Source: Neoroseomonas terrae
GTDB lineage: Bacteria; Pseudomonadota; Alphaproteobacteria; Acetobacterales; Acetobacteraceae
Assembly: GCF_018129025.1 (NCBI RefSeq)
Contig: NZ_JAAEDI010000001.1
Location: forward strand, 186,001-250,000
DNA length: 64,000 nucleotides
Direction: 5' to 3'
A program made the position numbers and the translations under genes. The first letter of the stretch is position 1, and the number at the start of each line of letters is the position of its first letter. Shown in pieces: positions 20,598 through 28,854 of this stretch. The notes under the pieces were generated by a model. That model made no database searches. It had not been told where the DNA came from and saw only the letters and a list, made by a program, of their open reading frames with translations.

Positions 20598-22183
20598 GGC
20601 AAATGGCCATGCAGGGCCCAGCGTGCTTCCGTCCCCGCTTCCGCGAAGCCGATGCGGCAGACCCAGAGCCGCGACCCGGTGGAAAGCTCGACCCGGTAGT
20701 AGTCGCGGAAAAGCCGGTCCGGGCGGTCCCGCCACCATTCCGGTTCGAACCGTTCCGGTCCTTCGGCGCGGGTGACCCGCAGGGAGTCCCGCCCGATCCT
20801 CAACAGGGATGGCGGGGCATCCGGCAGCAGCGCGACCGCCCCGACATAGGGCGGTCGGCGCAGCAGCCGCACCGGCCGGGGCCGGCTGTTCCAGCCTTCC
20901 AGCGTGTCGATCGCTTCGAAGGCATTGACCCGGCGCATCGCCCGCTCCGGCCAATGGCTCGCCCGTGGCGCCAGGCGCCAGACCGGCAACCGCTGCGACA
21001 GGCGGTCGAGCAGCTGCGCCAGCTCCTCCCGCCGTTCAGAACGCCCTGCCGTGCCCAGGTCTTCCTGCAAGCCGATCAGCGGGTCGGTCATCGGCGCTTC
21101 CAGCGCCATCCGGTCGAAGCCGCAATCGGGCGCCAGCGTCTCCAGCTTCTCGCGGAACAGCCGCGCGAGATGCCGCCGATCGCGGGAGGCCAGGCCGGTG
21201 CCGATCGCGACCTCCTGCACCGCGCCATCCACGCGACAGGCGCGCAGCAGCAGCCGCCGCGCGCCACGCCCCGCTTCCCGCAGCGCACGGCACAACTCGT
21301 CGAGCAGGCCGTCGAGCGCCGCCTCGATCCCGTCCCGCGTCACCACCGGATCGACGAAGTTCCGCGCCGCCGCCATCTCCGGCGGTGGGCGGATGGGCAC
21401 GATCGGGCGCGCGGCCAGGCCGAGCGCCTCGTCCAGCGCACGCATCAGCCCGGCGCCACAGCGGCGCGCCAGCGCCGGCCGGGGCTGGGCGGCCACGGTG
21501 CCGACGGATCGCAGGCCGAGCCCCTGCAGAACGCGGATTAGCGCAGGTTCCAGATGCAGCGCGGCCAGCGACAGCGGCGCGACGGTCGCCTGTTCCTGTC
21601 CCGGCGGCACGATCCCGCCCCATCCGTCCCGTACCAGTGCCAGCGCCGTGCCGGCCGTGCCGGCCACCGCAACCACGGCGGACAGGCCCTGGCGCGACAG
21701 CCGACCCCGCATTTCCGCGTGCAAGGCGGCTTCGCCGCCGAACAGGTGCTCGACGCCGGCGATGTCGAGCACCAGCCCATCCAGGCCGACCACGCCCACC
21801 AGCGGCGTGAAGCGCATCGCCCAGAGCGCCAGCCGCTCCAGCGCGGCCGCGTCGCCGGCCGGATCCTCCGGCACCAGCACCACCTCGGGCAGGATCGCCT
21901 GTGCGTCGGCAAGCGTCTGGCCGGTCTCCAGCCCGGCCGTCTCGGCCGCCTCGCTGACCGACACCAGAACGCGTCGCGATCCCTGCTGCGCCCAGATGGC
22001 AACCGGGCCGGGGCGACGCAGGCGCTCGACCGGGAAGCGAGGCAGACGGATGGCGAGGACACGGCGCGGCAGCGCCGAGGCCCCCCCGGCCGGTGCGGCA
22101 GAGGCCTTTTCGGCCTCGGCGGGTTCCGTCCCCAGCAAGGACGGCATCGCCATCCGGGGCGGCCGGCAGAAGCGTCGCCTCAT
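20594..22183 (-). CDS. imuB: ImuB, catalytically inactive Y-family polymerase-like protein
   Basis: The 529-residue protein has the Y-family fold marks LDIAGVEHLFGGE, VAVAGTAGTALALVRDG and LRSVGTVAAQP, but the usual catalytic acidic motif near the N-terminus is replaced by AIRLPRFPVERLRR. That loss is the hallmark of ImuB. In characterised systems ImuB bridges the beta clamp and DnaE2/ImuC. The ATG overlaps the imuA stop by 4 bases, and the stop overlaps the dnaE2 start by 4 bases, so the three proteins are translationally coupled. Confidence 0.93.
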   Translation of the reverse strand: MRRRFCRPPRMAMPSLLGTEPAEAEKASAAPAGGASALPRRVLAIRLPRFPVERLRRPGPVAIWAQQGSRRVLVSVSEAAETAGLETGQTLADAQAILPEVVLVPEDPAGDAAALERLALWAMRFTPLVGVVGLDGLVLDIAGVEHLFGGEAALHAEMRGRLSRQGLSAVVAVAGTAGTALALVRDGWGGIVPPGQEQATVAPLSLAALHLEPALIRVLQGLGLRSVGTVAAQPRPALARRCGAGLMRALDEALGLAARPIVPIRPPPEMAAARNFVDPVVTRDGIEAALDGLLDELCRALREAGRGARRLLLRACRVDGAVQEVAIGTGLASRDRRHLARLFREKLETLAPDCGFDRMALEAPMTDPLIGLQEDLGTAGRSERREELAQLLDRLSQRLPVWRLAPRASHWPERAMRRVNAFEAIDTLEGWNSRPRPVRLLRRPPYVGAVALLPDAPPSLLRIGRDSLRVTRAEGPERFEPEWWRDRPDRLFRDYYRVELSTGSRLWVCRIGFAEAGTEARWALHGHLP

Positions 22184-22920
22184 GCGCGCCTCCGGACCGG
22201 GGTGCGCCGGGCGGCACTCTCCTCCGTCACCAGGCTGGCCTGGCCTTCATGCCAGGTGGCGCGCCAAGTGCCTCCCCGTCCGCCGCGGCAACGCAGCAGG
22301 TCGAGGCTCCAGGCCGGATCGCCGAGTTCGTGGCGGCTGGGGCTCTCCGATGGTGCGGCACCGATCCGCCAGCGGGTCAGGGCTGCGGTCGGGGCGGCGC
22401 CATCGGCGTCCGGCCGCAGCAGCAACCCGAGCACGCCACCCGCCTCGGCGGCGAGCTGCAGCCGCCTCGCCGCTGTCAGGTCCAGTTCCCCCGTCACCAG
22501 AAGCGCAGCGCCGACCGCCGGGCAACGCAGCGTCTCCTCCATCGCCCAGAGCGCATCCTGTTCGCGCGGTGCCTTCACCAGCACCAGCCGGTCGGGCGTC
22601 AGGCCGAACCGGGCGAGACCCGGGGGCCAGGCATCCGGTTCCGGAGCAATCCACAGCACGGTGCCGCCGGCGCGGGCCAGCACCATGGCCGCAAAGCCGC
22701 CCGCGGCGCCGGGTTCGGCGGCCAGCACCTCGTGCAGCGCGGCACGGGGCAGGCCGCCCCATGGCAGGCCCGAATCGATGGCGGGAGCCAGGGGGACGGC
22801 GTCTTCTCCACGCGCTGCCAGGGCCTCGGCCGCGCCGGCACGCTCCATCCGCGCGATGCGGGCGCGGAGAGCGGAGATCACGGCAGGGCGGTCGAGAGAG
22901 TCGGGGGGAGGGGCTGGCAT
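22180..22920 (-). CDS. imuA: ImuA, RecA-like SOS mutasome protein
   Basis: The 246-residue protein is the first gene of the imuA-imuB-dnaE2 cassette. The family start pattern (ALRARIARMERAG), GLPWGGLPRAALHEVLA, and a RecA/SulA-like core with TVLWIAPEPDAWPPGLARFG are visible. The nucleotide-binding loop is degenerate (AAEPGAAGGFAAM). A LexA box of the alphaproteobacterial type lies 23-37 bases ahead of the ATG, so the cassette should be induced by DNA damage. In other bacteria ImuA is needed for mutasome activity. Confidence 0.92.
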   Translation of the reverse strand: MPAPPPDSLDRPAVISALRARIARMERAGAAEALAARGEDAVPLAPAIDSGLPWGGLPRAALHEVLAAEPGAAGGFAAMVLARAGGTVLWIAPEPDAWPPGLARFGLTPDRLVLVKAPREQDALWAMEETLRCPAVGAALLVTGELDLTAARRLQLAAEAGGVLGLLLRPDADGAAPTAALTRWRIGAAPSESPSRHELGDPAWSLDLLRCRGGRGGTWRATWHEGQASLVTEESAARRTPVRRRA

Positions 22921-22942
22921 GGCGGAGAAAGGCCGCGTTAAT

Positions 22943-22957
22943 GTTCGTCTTATGTTC
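22943..22957. promoter_or_regulatory. LexA box (alphaproteobacterial GTTC-N7-GTTC type)
   Basis: GTTC (22943-22946), seven bases, then GTTC (22954-22957) is an exact match to the direct-repeat LexA site known from alphaproteobacteria. It lies 23 bases upstream of the imuA start. It also sits about 170 bases upstream of the divergent cysK gene, so an effect on cysK is possible but less likely. Confidence 0.85.
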
Positions 22958-23128
22958 TCGTATTGCCACCCCGGAGGTCAAGGACCGCGGAAGCTTTCGC
23001 TCCGAAATCGCGTGGCGGGCCAAGGAATTCTGCCGTTAACCCCTTCAGGAGAAATGGCTTCCTGCCCCTTGCCCGACCGGCATCCGCACCCGACCATCAT
23101 CCCATCGAGTGCAAGGAACCGTCGCGCC

Positions 23129-24151
23129 ATGGATGCAGTCCCGCCCCCCACCATCGGCACCGTGGATGGGTTCGAGGGAGCGGTCGGCAACACCCCGCTG
23201 ATCCGCCTGCGGCGGGCCAGCGCGGCCACCGGCTGCGACATCCTGGGCAAGGCCGAGTTCATGAATCCCGGCGGGTCGGTGAAGGACCGCGCGGGACTCG
23301 GCATCATCCTGGATGCCGAGAAGCGCGGCCTGCTGACGCCCGGCCAGCCCGGTACCATCGTGGAAGGCACGGCCGGCAACACCGGCATCGGCATCACCCT
23401 GGTGGCGAATGCCCGTGGCTACCGCAGCGTCATCGTCATCCCCGAGACCCAGTCGCGCGAGAAGATCGACTTCCTGCGCATGATTGGCGCCGATCTGCGC
23501 CTGGTGCCGGCCAAGCCTTACTCGGACCCTGGCAACTACGTGCATTTCAGCCGGCGACTCGCGGAGGAACTGGGTGCCGTCCACGCCAACCAGTTCGACA
23601 ACACGGCCAATCGTGATGCCCATGAGGCGACGACCGGCCCCGAGATCTGGACCCAGACCGACGGGCGGGTCGACGCCTTCACCTGTTCCTGCGGCACCGG
23701 CGGGTCGCTCGCCGGCGTGGCGAGAGCCCTGAAGGCGCACAAGCCTGACGTGCGCATCGTCCTCGCCGACCCGATGGGCAGCTCGCTCTATTCCTGGGTG
23801 AAGACCGGCGAGCTGAAGCCCGAGGGCAATTCCATCACCGAGGGCATCGGCCAGGCCGCCCGCGTGCCGGGCAACCTCGAACCCGACCGCGCGCTGATCG
23901 ACGACGCCGTGCAGGTGACGGATGAGGAAGCCCTGGAGCAGGTCTTCGACCTGCAGATTCATGAAGGGATCTCGGTGGGCGGGTCAGCCGGCATCAACGT
24001 CGCGGCCGCCATCAAGGTGGCGAAGGCGATGGGACCGGGTCACCGCATCGTGACGCTGCTCTGCGATGGCGGCGCCCGCTATCAGTCCAAGTTGTTCAAT
24101 CCGGAATTCCTGCGCGGCAAGGGCCTTCCCGTGCCGCCCTGGCTTGCCTGA
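23129..24151 (+). CDS. cysK: Cysteine synthase A (O-acetylserine sulfhydrylase)
   Basis: The start is the ATG at 23129 (AAGGA 11 bases upstream). An in-frame ATG at 23054 has an AGGAG only two bases away, too close to work well. The 340-residue PLP enzyme shows [23 protein letters not shown] with the PLP lysine at residue 52, [13 protein letters not shown] (substrate loop), CGTGGSLAG (phosphate loop) and [11 protein letters not shown]. It makes cysteine from O-acetylserine and sulfide. The serine acetyltransferase gene follows 23 bases downstream, giving a two-gene cysteine operon. Confidence 0.93.
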   Translation: MDAVPPPTIGTVDGFEGAVGNTPLIRLRRASAATGCDILGKAEFMNPGGSVKDRAGLGIILDAEKRGLLTPGQPGTIVEGTAGNTGIGITLVANARGYRSVIVIPETQSREKIDFLRMIGADLRLVPAKPYSDPGNYVHFSRRLAEELGAVHANQFDNTANRDAHEATTGPEIWTQTDGRVDAFTCSCGTGGSLAGVARALKAHKPDVRIVLADPMGSSLYSWVKTGELKPEGNSITEGIGQAARVPGNLEPDRALIDDAVQVTDEEALEQVFDLQIHEGISVGGSAGINVAAAIKVAKAMGPGHRIVTLLCDGGARYQSKLFNPEFLRGKGLPVPPWLA

Positions 24152-24174
24152 CGCATTCCTCCTCGGGGGCATCC

Positions 24175-24828
24175 ATGGAAGTGATCGAGCTCGCCCGCGC
24201 CATCCGCAATCGCGATCCGGCCCGGCCGTCCTGGCCGGAGGCCATTCTCTGCTATGCCGGGCTGCATGCCATGGTCTGGCACCGCATGGCGCATGCGCTC
24301 TGGCGGATCGGGCTGCGCGGGCCGGGGCGCTTCATCTCTCATATCGGCCGTTTCCTGACCGGGATCGAGATTCATCCCGGTGCGCAGATCGGCCGCCGCC
24401 TGTTCATCGACCACGGCATGGGCGTCGTGATCGGCGAAACGGCGGAGATCGGTGACGACGTGTTGCTTTATCACGGTGTGACTCTGGGCGGCCTGTCGGG
24501 CAGCCCGGGCAAGCGGCACCCGACTATCGGCAGCAACGTCGCGATCGGCGCCGGGGCGAAAGTGCTCGGCCCGATCCTGGTCGGCGATGGGGCGCGGATC
24601 GGGGCCAATGCGGTGGTGACGAAGGATGTTCCCGGAAATTGCACCGTGGTGGGTATTCCCGCTCGGCCGCCGGCAGGATCGCCCTGCGCCGACCCGACCG
24701 TGGGCTACGGCCTGACCGATCCGGAGGATGATCCGGTTGGCGAGCAGCTCGCCGCGATGCGGGCAGAGCTGGCTTCCCTGCGGACGCGCGTCGCCGAGCT
24801 GGAGCGCGAGCCCGTCGCGCCGCGCTGA
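24175..24828 (+). CDS. cysE: Serine O-acetyltransferase
   Basis: The 217-residue protein is a short-form CysE/EpsC-type enzyme. After a helical N-terminus it has the left-handed beta-helix hexapeptide repeats ([52 protein letters not shown]). The catalytic histidines are in FIDHGMG and LYHGVT. A C-terminal helix, probably a coiled coil ([20 protein letters not shown]), follows. The protein ends in VAPR rather than the terminal isoleucine that docks CysE into the CysK active site in enteric bacteria. It is co-transcribed with cysK. Confidence 0.93.
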   Translation: MEVIELARAIRNRDPARPSWPEAILCYAGLHAMVWHRMAHALWRIGLRGPGRFISHIGRFLTGIEIHPGAQIGRRLFIDHGMGVVIGETAEIGDDVLLYHGVTLGGLSGSPGKRHPTIGSNVAIGAGAKVLGPILVGDGARIGANAVVTKDVPGNCTVVGIPARPPAGSPCADPTVGYGLTDPEDDPVGEQLAAMRAELASLRTRVAELEREPVAPR

Positions 24829-24840
24829 TCCGCGATGCTG

Positions 24841-24863
24841 CGCGCGGGGGGTGGCCCCGCGCG
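24841..24863 (+). terminator. GC-rich hairpin after cysK-cysE
   Basis: CGCGCGGGG (24841-24849) and CCCCGCGCG (24855-24863) form a perfect 9-bp stem with a GGTGG loop, 12 bases after the cysE stop. There is no T-tract, so factor-independent termination is uncertain. Position and strength suit a 3' end or mRNA-stabilising stem. Confidence 0.45.
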
Positions 24864-24975
24864 GACAATGGTTCTGCGCCGCGCTCCGTGATCCGCATAC
24901 CGGCCTGCTGCGTTTCGGAATAGTTGAACTGCATCGCCTCGCGGGCCCACCATGGCGGTCCGTGAGGAGGTACCG

Positions 24976-25698
24976 ATGCGTCGCAGGACCCTTCTCGCCG
25001 CGGCAGGCGCCGCGGCCATGACGCCATCCGGCCGGCTGCGGGCCGAGGAGGCGGTCGATGTCGCCCTGGTGCTCGCCGTGGACGTCTCCCGCTCCATCGA
25101 CGAGGACGAGGCGCGGCTGCAGCGCGAGGGCTACCGCAATGCCGTGGCCGATCCGATCGTGGTCGCCGCCATTCGTGGCGGGCTGATCGGTGCCGTCGGC
25201 GTCGCCTATGTCGAATGGGCGGGCATCGAGTACCAGCGCACCGTGATCCCGTGGCGGCGCATCGGCAGCCAGGCGGATGCCGATGCCTGGGCCGGCGAGC
25301 TGGCTGAGGCGCCGCGCACTTCGCTGTCCTGGACCTCGATCTCGGGCGGCATCCGCCATTCGCGGAGCCTGCTGGAGGAATGCCCCTTCGAAGCGACGCG
25401 GCGGGTCATCGACGTTTCCGGCGACGGGGTGAACAATTCCGGCCCGCCGGCCGATCAGCAGCGTGACGCGGCCATTGCCGAGGGCATCACCATCAACGGC
25501 CTGCCGATCATCAACGATCGACCGACCTTCGGGCGCATGCCGCCCGTGCCGCTCGACGACTACTACCGGGAGAACGTGATCGGCGGCGACGGCAGCTTCA
25601 TGATCGTCGCCGAGGATTTCGAGAGTTTCGGCGTGGCAGTGAAGCGCAAGCTGATCCGCGAAATCGCCGGGCTCGTGGTGGGGCCTATTCCCGTGTGA
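24976..25698 (+). CDS. Exported DUF1194 (von Willebrand A-like) protein
   Basis: The start is the ATG at 24976 with GAGGAGG five bases upstream, rather than the in-frame ATG at 24952. The 240-residue product has a twin-arginine-like leader (MRRRTLLAAAGAAAM). It continues with VALVLAVDVSRSIDEDE, a metal-adhesion-like DxSxS motif of von Willebrand A domains, and with RVIDVSGDGVNNSGPPA. DUF1194 proteins are common in alphaproteobacteria and have no firm function. The hairpin upstream separates it from cysE. Its 3' end overlaps the convergent lipoprotein-like gene by 14 bases. Confidence 0.88.
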   Translation: MRRRTLLAAAGAAAMTPSGRLRAEEAVDVALVLAVDVSRSIDEDEARLQREGYRNAVADPIVVAAIRGGLIGAVGVAYVEWAGIEYQRTVIPWRRIGSQADADAWAGELAEAPRTSLSWTSISGGIRHSRSLLEECPFEATRRVIDVSGDGVNNSGPPADQQRDAAIAEGITINGLPIINDRPTFGRMPPVPLDDYYRENVIGGDGSFMIVAEDFESFGVAVKRKLIREIAGLVVGPIPV

Positions 25699-26107
25699 CC
25701 TGGCTCTGGTCCACCAGCCGAAGGCAGCCCTGCACGACCGGCGCACAGGCCGCGTTCTGCGACAGCGGCAGCGCCGATTCCGCCGAGTAGCCGATGCGTG
25801 TCACCTTCCCGTCCACGAGCTGGAAGGTGACGCGGCAGGTGGAACCCGCCGCGACGCTAAGTGACCCGCCGATCACCGGCACCGGCGCCGAGACGCCCGC
25901 CGCCGGTGGCGTGCGGTCGTACGTCCAGAAGTCGCCGCCCGCGGAACTGGCGGTCAGGTTCGGTACGCCGGCGCATAACCGCAGGTCGTCCGCGCGCAGG
26001 CCCACCAGCCGTTCGCGCCCATCCTCCGCCATGGCCGAATCGCGAGCGGAACATGTTGGCAGGAACGGCAGCAGAAGCAGCAGTAGAAGGCGTGGCGGCA
26101 CGGTCAT
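25685..26107 (-). CDS. Hypothetical exported protein, possible lipoprotein
   Basis: The 140-residue protein begins with a hydrophobic leader (MTVPPRLLLLLLLPFLPTC). The LPTC end resembles a lipobox but has P at -2 and T at -1, so lipidation is uncertain. The mature part contains LVGLRADDLRLCAGVPN and three further cysteines (TCRVTF, AACAP, QGCLRL), consistent with disulfides outside the cytoplasm. The 3' end overlaps the convergent DUF1194 gene by 14 bases. I do not recognise the family. The short domain looks like the small outer-membrane-assembly-type lipoproteins of alphaproteobacteria, but this is only a resemblance. Confidence 0.7.
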   Translation of the reverse strand: MTVPPRLLLLLLLPFLPTCSARDSAMAEDGRERLVGLRADDLRLCAGVPNLTASSAGGDFWTYDRTPPAAGVSAPVPVIGGSLSVAAGSTCRVTFQLVDGKVTRIGYSAESALPLSQNAACAPVVQGCLRLVDQSQVTRE

Positions 26108-26210
26108 GCCAGCGGCTCCAAAGGTTCGTCAGCGGTCATGGCGGGTATTGCCGCTGACGGGCCGCGGGCGCAACAAACGACGGGTCTACAGGACGGTGTC
26201 TGCTAGGTTC

Positions 26211-26621
26211 TCAGTCCGAATCCTCGAGCGAGAGACCGAGTTCCGATAGCCCTTCTTCCAGCATGTCGCCCAGCATGTCGATGCCGAGCAGGTATTCGGC
26301 TGGGTCGCGCACGTTGCGTTCCTTGGCGAGGTTGCGCGCCTCCTCGAATTCCTCGCCGGTGTAGTCGCCACGGCCAATCCAGGCGAGCGCGATCAGGGAG
26401 GCCTGCTCATCCTCGTTCAGGTCGGCGATGAAGGCGCGCAGCGCGTCTTCATCCATGTTCTCGTCATCCTCGGCGTCGAGGCCTTCCTCATCCTCTTCCT
26501 CGCGCTCGACGGCGCCGCTTTCCTCGGTCTCCTGAACGGCGCGGGCGGCGTCCACGATGGCTGCCACGGATTCGAGGCTGATACCGAGGTCGAAATCTTC
26601 GTCGTCGCTGCGCGCGGACAT
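26211..26621 (-). CDS. Acidic DUF3775 family protein
   Basis: I chose the ATG at 26621 because GGAGAGAAGG precedes it closely. The 136-residue product is strongly acidic, with a run of glutamates and aspartates between residues 35 and 60 (EREEEDEEGLDAEDDENMDE). The conserved C-terminal part LRAFIADLNEDEQASLIALA and WIGRGDYTGEEFEEARNLA is typical of DUF3775. There is no membrane segment. Its function is unknown. It sits alone, about 100 bases from each neighbour. Confidence 0.8.
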   Translation of the reverse strand: MSARSDDEDFDLGISLESVAAIVDAARAVQETEESGAVEREEEDEEGLDAEDDENMDEDALRAFIADLNEDEQASLIALAWIGRGDYTGEEFEEARNLAKERNVRDPAEYLLGIDMLGDMLEEGLSELGLSLEDSD

Positions 26622-26721
26622 GGGCCTTCTCTCCGGCTGATCGGAACCGGCGCAACAAAGCATGGGCGGGCGGGGGGTTTCCACCCGTCGGGTCAAAGAT
26701 TTGCGCTCGGTGCCGCGCGTG

Positions 26722-27552
26722 TCAGGCAGCCCAGTCCGGTGCGAAATCGGGGTTCACCAGCCGGCGGTCCTTGGGTAGGGCGGCGATGGCCGAGAGGTCA
26801 TCCGCGGTCAGCCGCAGATCGGCGGCGGCAAGGTTTTCCTTCTGGCCCTGTGGGCGCCCGGATTTGGGGATGGCGACGAGATTCGGCTGCGCCATCAGCC
26901 AGGCGATCGCGACCTGCACCGGCGTGGCGCCATGGCGCTTGGCGATGGACTGCATCACCGGATCGTCATTCACCTGCGCCTTGGCGATGGGGGAGTAGGC
27001 CGTCATCGCCAGGTCATGCGCGCGGCACAGCGCGGCGAGCTTTTCCTGCCAGAGATAGACGTGGCATTCGACCTGGAGGGCCGCGATCGGCGCGATGCGC
27101 AGATCGAGCGCGCGCTTCAACAGGCCGGGTGGGAAGTTCGACACGCCGATGGCGCGCGCCAGCCCATCCGTCCGCAGCTTCGCCAGCGCCGTCAGGGAAG
27201 CAGCCAGGTCCATGTCAGGCGCCGGCCAGTGGATCAGGATCAGGTCGGCATAGGGTGTCGCGAGCTTCTTCAGCGACGCCTCCGCCGAGGCGCGCAGCGC
27301 ATCCGGGGCGAGTTCCGTCCACCAGATCTTGGTGGTGAGGAAGATCTCCTCCCGCTTCACGCCGGACCCGGCGATGCCGGCGCCGACGGCTTCCTCGTTG
27401 CCATACATCGACGCGGTGTCGATGTGGCGATAGCCCAGGCCGATCGCGCTCTCGACCGCTGCCGTCGCCTCCGCCCCGCGCAACTGCCAGGTGCCGAGCC
27501 CGATGCGCGGGATGGTCAGCAGGTTGGTCTCGAGGATCGGCGCCATCGGCAT
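26722..27552 (-). CDS. Aldo/keto reductase
   Basis: The 276-residue NADPH-dependent oxidoreductase has the complete catalytic tetrad Asp45, Tyr50, Lys75 and His108 (motifs HIDTASMYGNE, TTKIWW, LILIHWP). It also carries the cofactor-binding segment AIPKSGRPQGQKENLAA and GVSNFPPGLL. It resembles the 2,5-diketo-D-gluconate reductase-like branch, though substrate cannot be assigned. It begins 5 bases after the stop of the WD40-like gene, so the two are probably co-transcribed. A second in-frame ATG is two codons in. Confidence 0.92.
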   Translation of the reverse strand: MPMAPILETNLLTIPRIGLGTWQLRGAEATAAVESAIGLGYRHIDTASMYGNEEAVGAGIAGSGVKREEIFLTTKIWWTELAPDALRASAEASLKKLATPYADLILIHWPAPDMDLAASLTALAKLRTDGLARAIGVSNFPPGLLKRALDLRIAPIAALQVECHVYLWQEKLAALCRAHDLAMTAYSPIAKAQVNDDPVMQSIAKRHGATPVQVAIAWLMAQPNLVAIPKSGRPQGQKENLAAADLRLTADDLSAIAALPKDRRLVNPDFAPDWAA

Positions 27553-27557
27553 ACCCC

Positions 27558-28565
27558 TTATCGCTTCGCGAGATCGATCAGCCCGGCGAAGCCGCCCTCG
27601 GTCCCGAAGGCGAGGTGCGAGCCGGTGCCGTTCCAGGCCAGCGCGGATACCGCCGAGCCGCGCGGCGCGGCCATCGGCACAACGCGGCCCGAGCCGATCT
27701 CCGCGATCAGCACCAGCCCGTCATCGAAGCCGGCGGCCACGACCTCCTGCGTCGGGTGGCAGGCGACGGCGGTGCAGAGGATGCCGTCGCCGCCCGCAAG
27801 CTCGGTCGGCGCCTTGCCCATCGGCCCGCCGCCGAAGAAGGGCCAGAGCACGACGCAATCGGCCCCGGCCGTCGCAAGCCATCGTCCCTTGCTGGTGAAG
27901 GCCAGCGACTTCGTCTTCGACGGATACCCCGCCATGCGCATGTGCTGCCCATCTGACAGCCGCCAGCCGTGCAGCGTGTTCTCCTGCATGGTCGTGACCA
28001 CATGCGTGCCGTCCGGGCTGATCACCACCCCGGTATGGCTGCCCTTCCATTCCAGCACCCGCGGCGAGCCATCCTTCGACGCTGTGAACCAGAGCGAGGC
28101 GCCGTTGTAGTGGGATGCCGCGATGCGCTTGCCTTTGGCGTCGAACGCGATGCCCGTCACGCTGCTGGGATGCGCGAGCGACTTCAGCGCCGCGCCCTTG
28201 CCGTCGATCAGATACACCGCCTTGCCGACCGACGCCGCACGCAGGCCGGATTCATGCGCGGCGACGCAGTCGACCCATTTGCTGCCGTACTTCGCGAGCT
28301 CCGTCGTCGTGCCATCCGGCGCGATGCGCATCACGCGGCCATCGTCGCCGCCGGTGATGACGCCGTCCTTGGCATCGGCGGCGATGGACAGGCAGGCGCC
28401 ATCATGCGCGACGACCGACTGCCAGCCCTTGGCGAGTCGGACGGTGCCGTCACCCAAGGCAAACGCACAGGATTCGCCGTCACGACCGAAGGCCAGGCCG
28501 ATGACCCAGGCGCCAAGGTCCTGGGAGGCGCCGCGGGTTTCCAGGAGGTAGTCGGTATCGCTCAT
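27558..28565 (-). CDS. WD40/beta-propeller repeat protein
   Basis: The 335-residue protein consists of about seven repeats of roughly 40-45 residues with the GH-like/propeller pattern, for example VIGLAFGRDGESCAFALGDG, SVTGIAFDAKGKRIAASHYN and SLAFTSKGRWLATAGADCVV. It has no signal peptide and no fused catalytic domain, so it should be a cytoplasmic seven-bladed propeller acting as a binding scaffold. It is the first gene of a pair with the aldo/keto reductase. The 289 bases upstream consist of a large inverted repeat, so its promoter must lie in or beyond that structure. Confidence 0.85.
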   Translation of the reverse strand: MSDTDYLLETRGASQDLGAWVIGLAFGRDGESCAFALGDGTVRLAKGWQSVVAHDGACLSIAADAKDGVITGGDDGRVMRIAPDGTTTELAKYGSKWVDCVAAHESGLRAASVGKAVYLIDGKGAALKSLAHPSSVTGIAFDAKGKRIAASHYNGASLWFTASKDGSPRVLEWKGSHTGVVISPDGTHVVTTMQENTLHGWRLSDGQHMRMAGYPSKTKSLAFTSKGRWLATAGADCVVLWPFFGGGPMGKAPTELAGGDGILCTAVACHPTQEVVAAGFDDGLVLIAEIGSGRVVPMAAPRGSAVSALAWNGTGSHLAFGTEGGFAGLIDLAKR

Positions 28566-28578
28566 GCGCAGAAAGGTT

Positions 28579-28618
28579 GGGGGAGAGAACTCCCCCGAAC
28601 CCCCTCCTTTTTCTGTCT
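28579..28618 (-). repeat. Dispersed repeat, copy A (left arm of inverted pair)
   Basis: On the minus strand this copy reads AGACAGAAAAAGGAGGGGG and continues into GGGGGAGTTCTCTCCCCC, and it is identical over 40 bases to copy C at 34980-35019. The inner GGGGGAGTTCTCTCCCCC can fold into a stem. Together with copy B it forms an imperfect inverted repeat spanning 28579-28836 whose homology extends inward to about 28672. Confidence 0.85.
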
Positions 28619-28794
28619 ATTGGCGCCGCCCCCCCCTGTCAGAGCCTGTCCGGGAAGGCTGGCGGCTGGGGGCGCGGGCGGAATTTTTCGTGCCGGCGCG
28701 GAGGCAGTGCCGGCCGAATGGCCAAGCCGCCGACAAGGCCGGCGCGGAAAAGACCGACCCCCCAGTCGTCCCAGACAGGCTCCCTGTCCCCAAC

Positions 28795-28836
28795 AGATAG
28801 AAAAAGGAGGGGGGGCGGGGGGAGTTCTCTCCCCCC
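28795..28836 (+). repeat. Dispersed repeat, copy B (right arm of inverted pair)
   Basis: This copy reads AGATAGAAAAAGGAGGGGG and then a variant G-rich stretch ending in GGGGAGTTCTCTCCCCCC. It differs from copies A and C in one base of the AGACAG lead and in the length of the G runs. The inward homology with copy A continues to about 28755 (CAGACAGGCTC against GAGCCTGTCCG). The two arms fill the whole 289-base interval between the COG0523 gene and the WD40 gene. Confidence 0.82.
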
Positions 28837-28854
28837 GGTTTCCTTCTCCGCCCG

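Noticed and set aside
18246-20699. Long open frame antisense to dnaE2 (817 codons)
   Set aside because: Open frames of this length occur antisense to nearly all genes here because GC-rich codons leave few stops. It has no recognisable domain and lies fully inside dnaE2.
20598-20954. Extended N-terminus of DnaE2
   Set aside because: The extra 119 codons lie inside imuB in another frame and lack any DnaE2 homology. The GTG at 20597 overlaps the imuB stop as expected.
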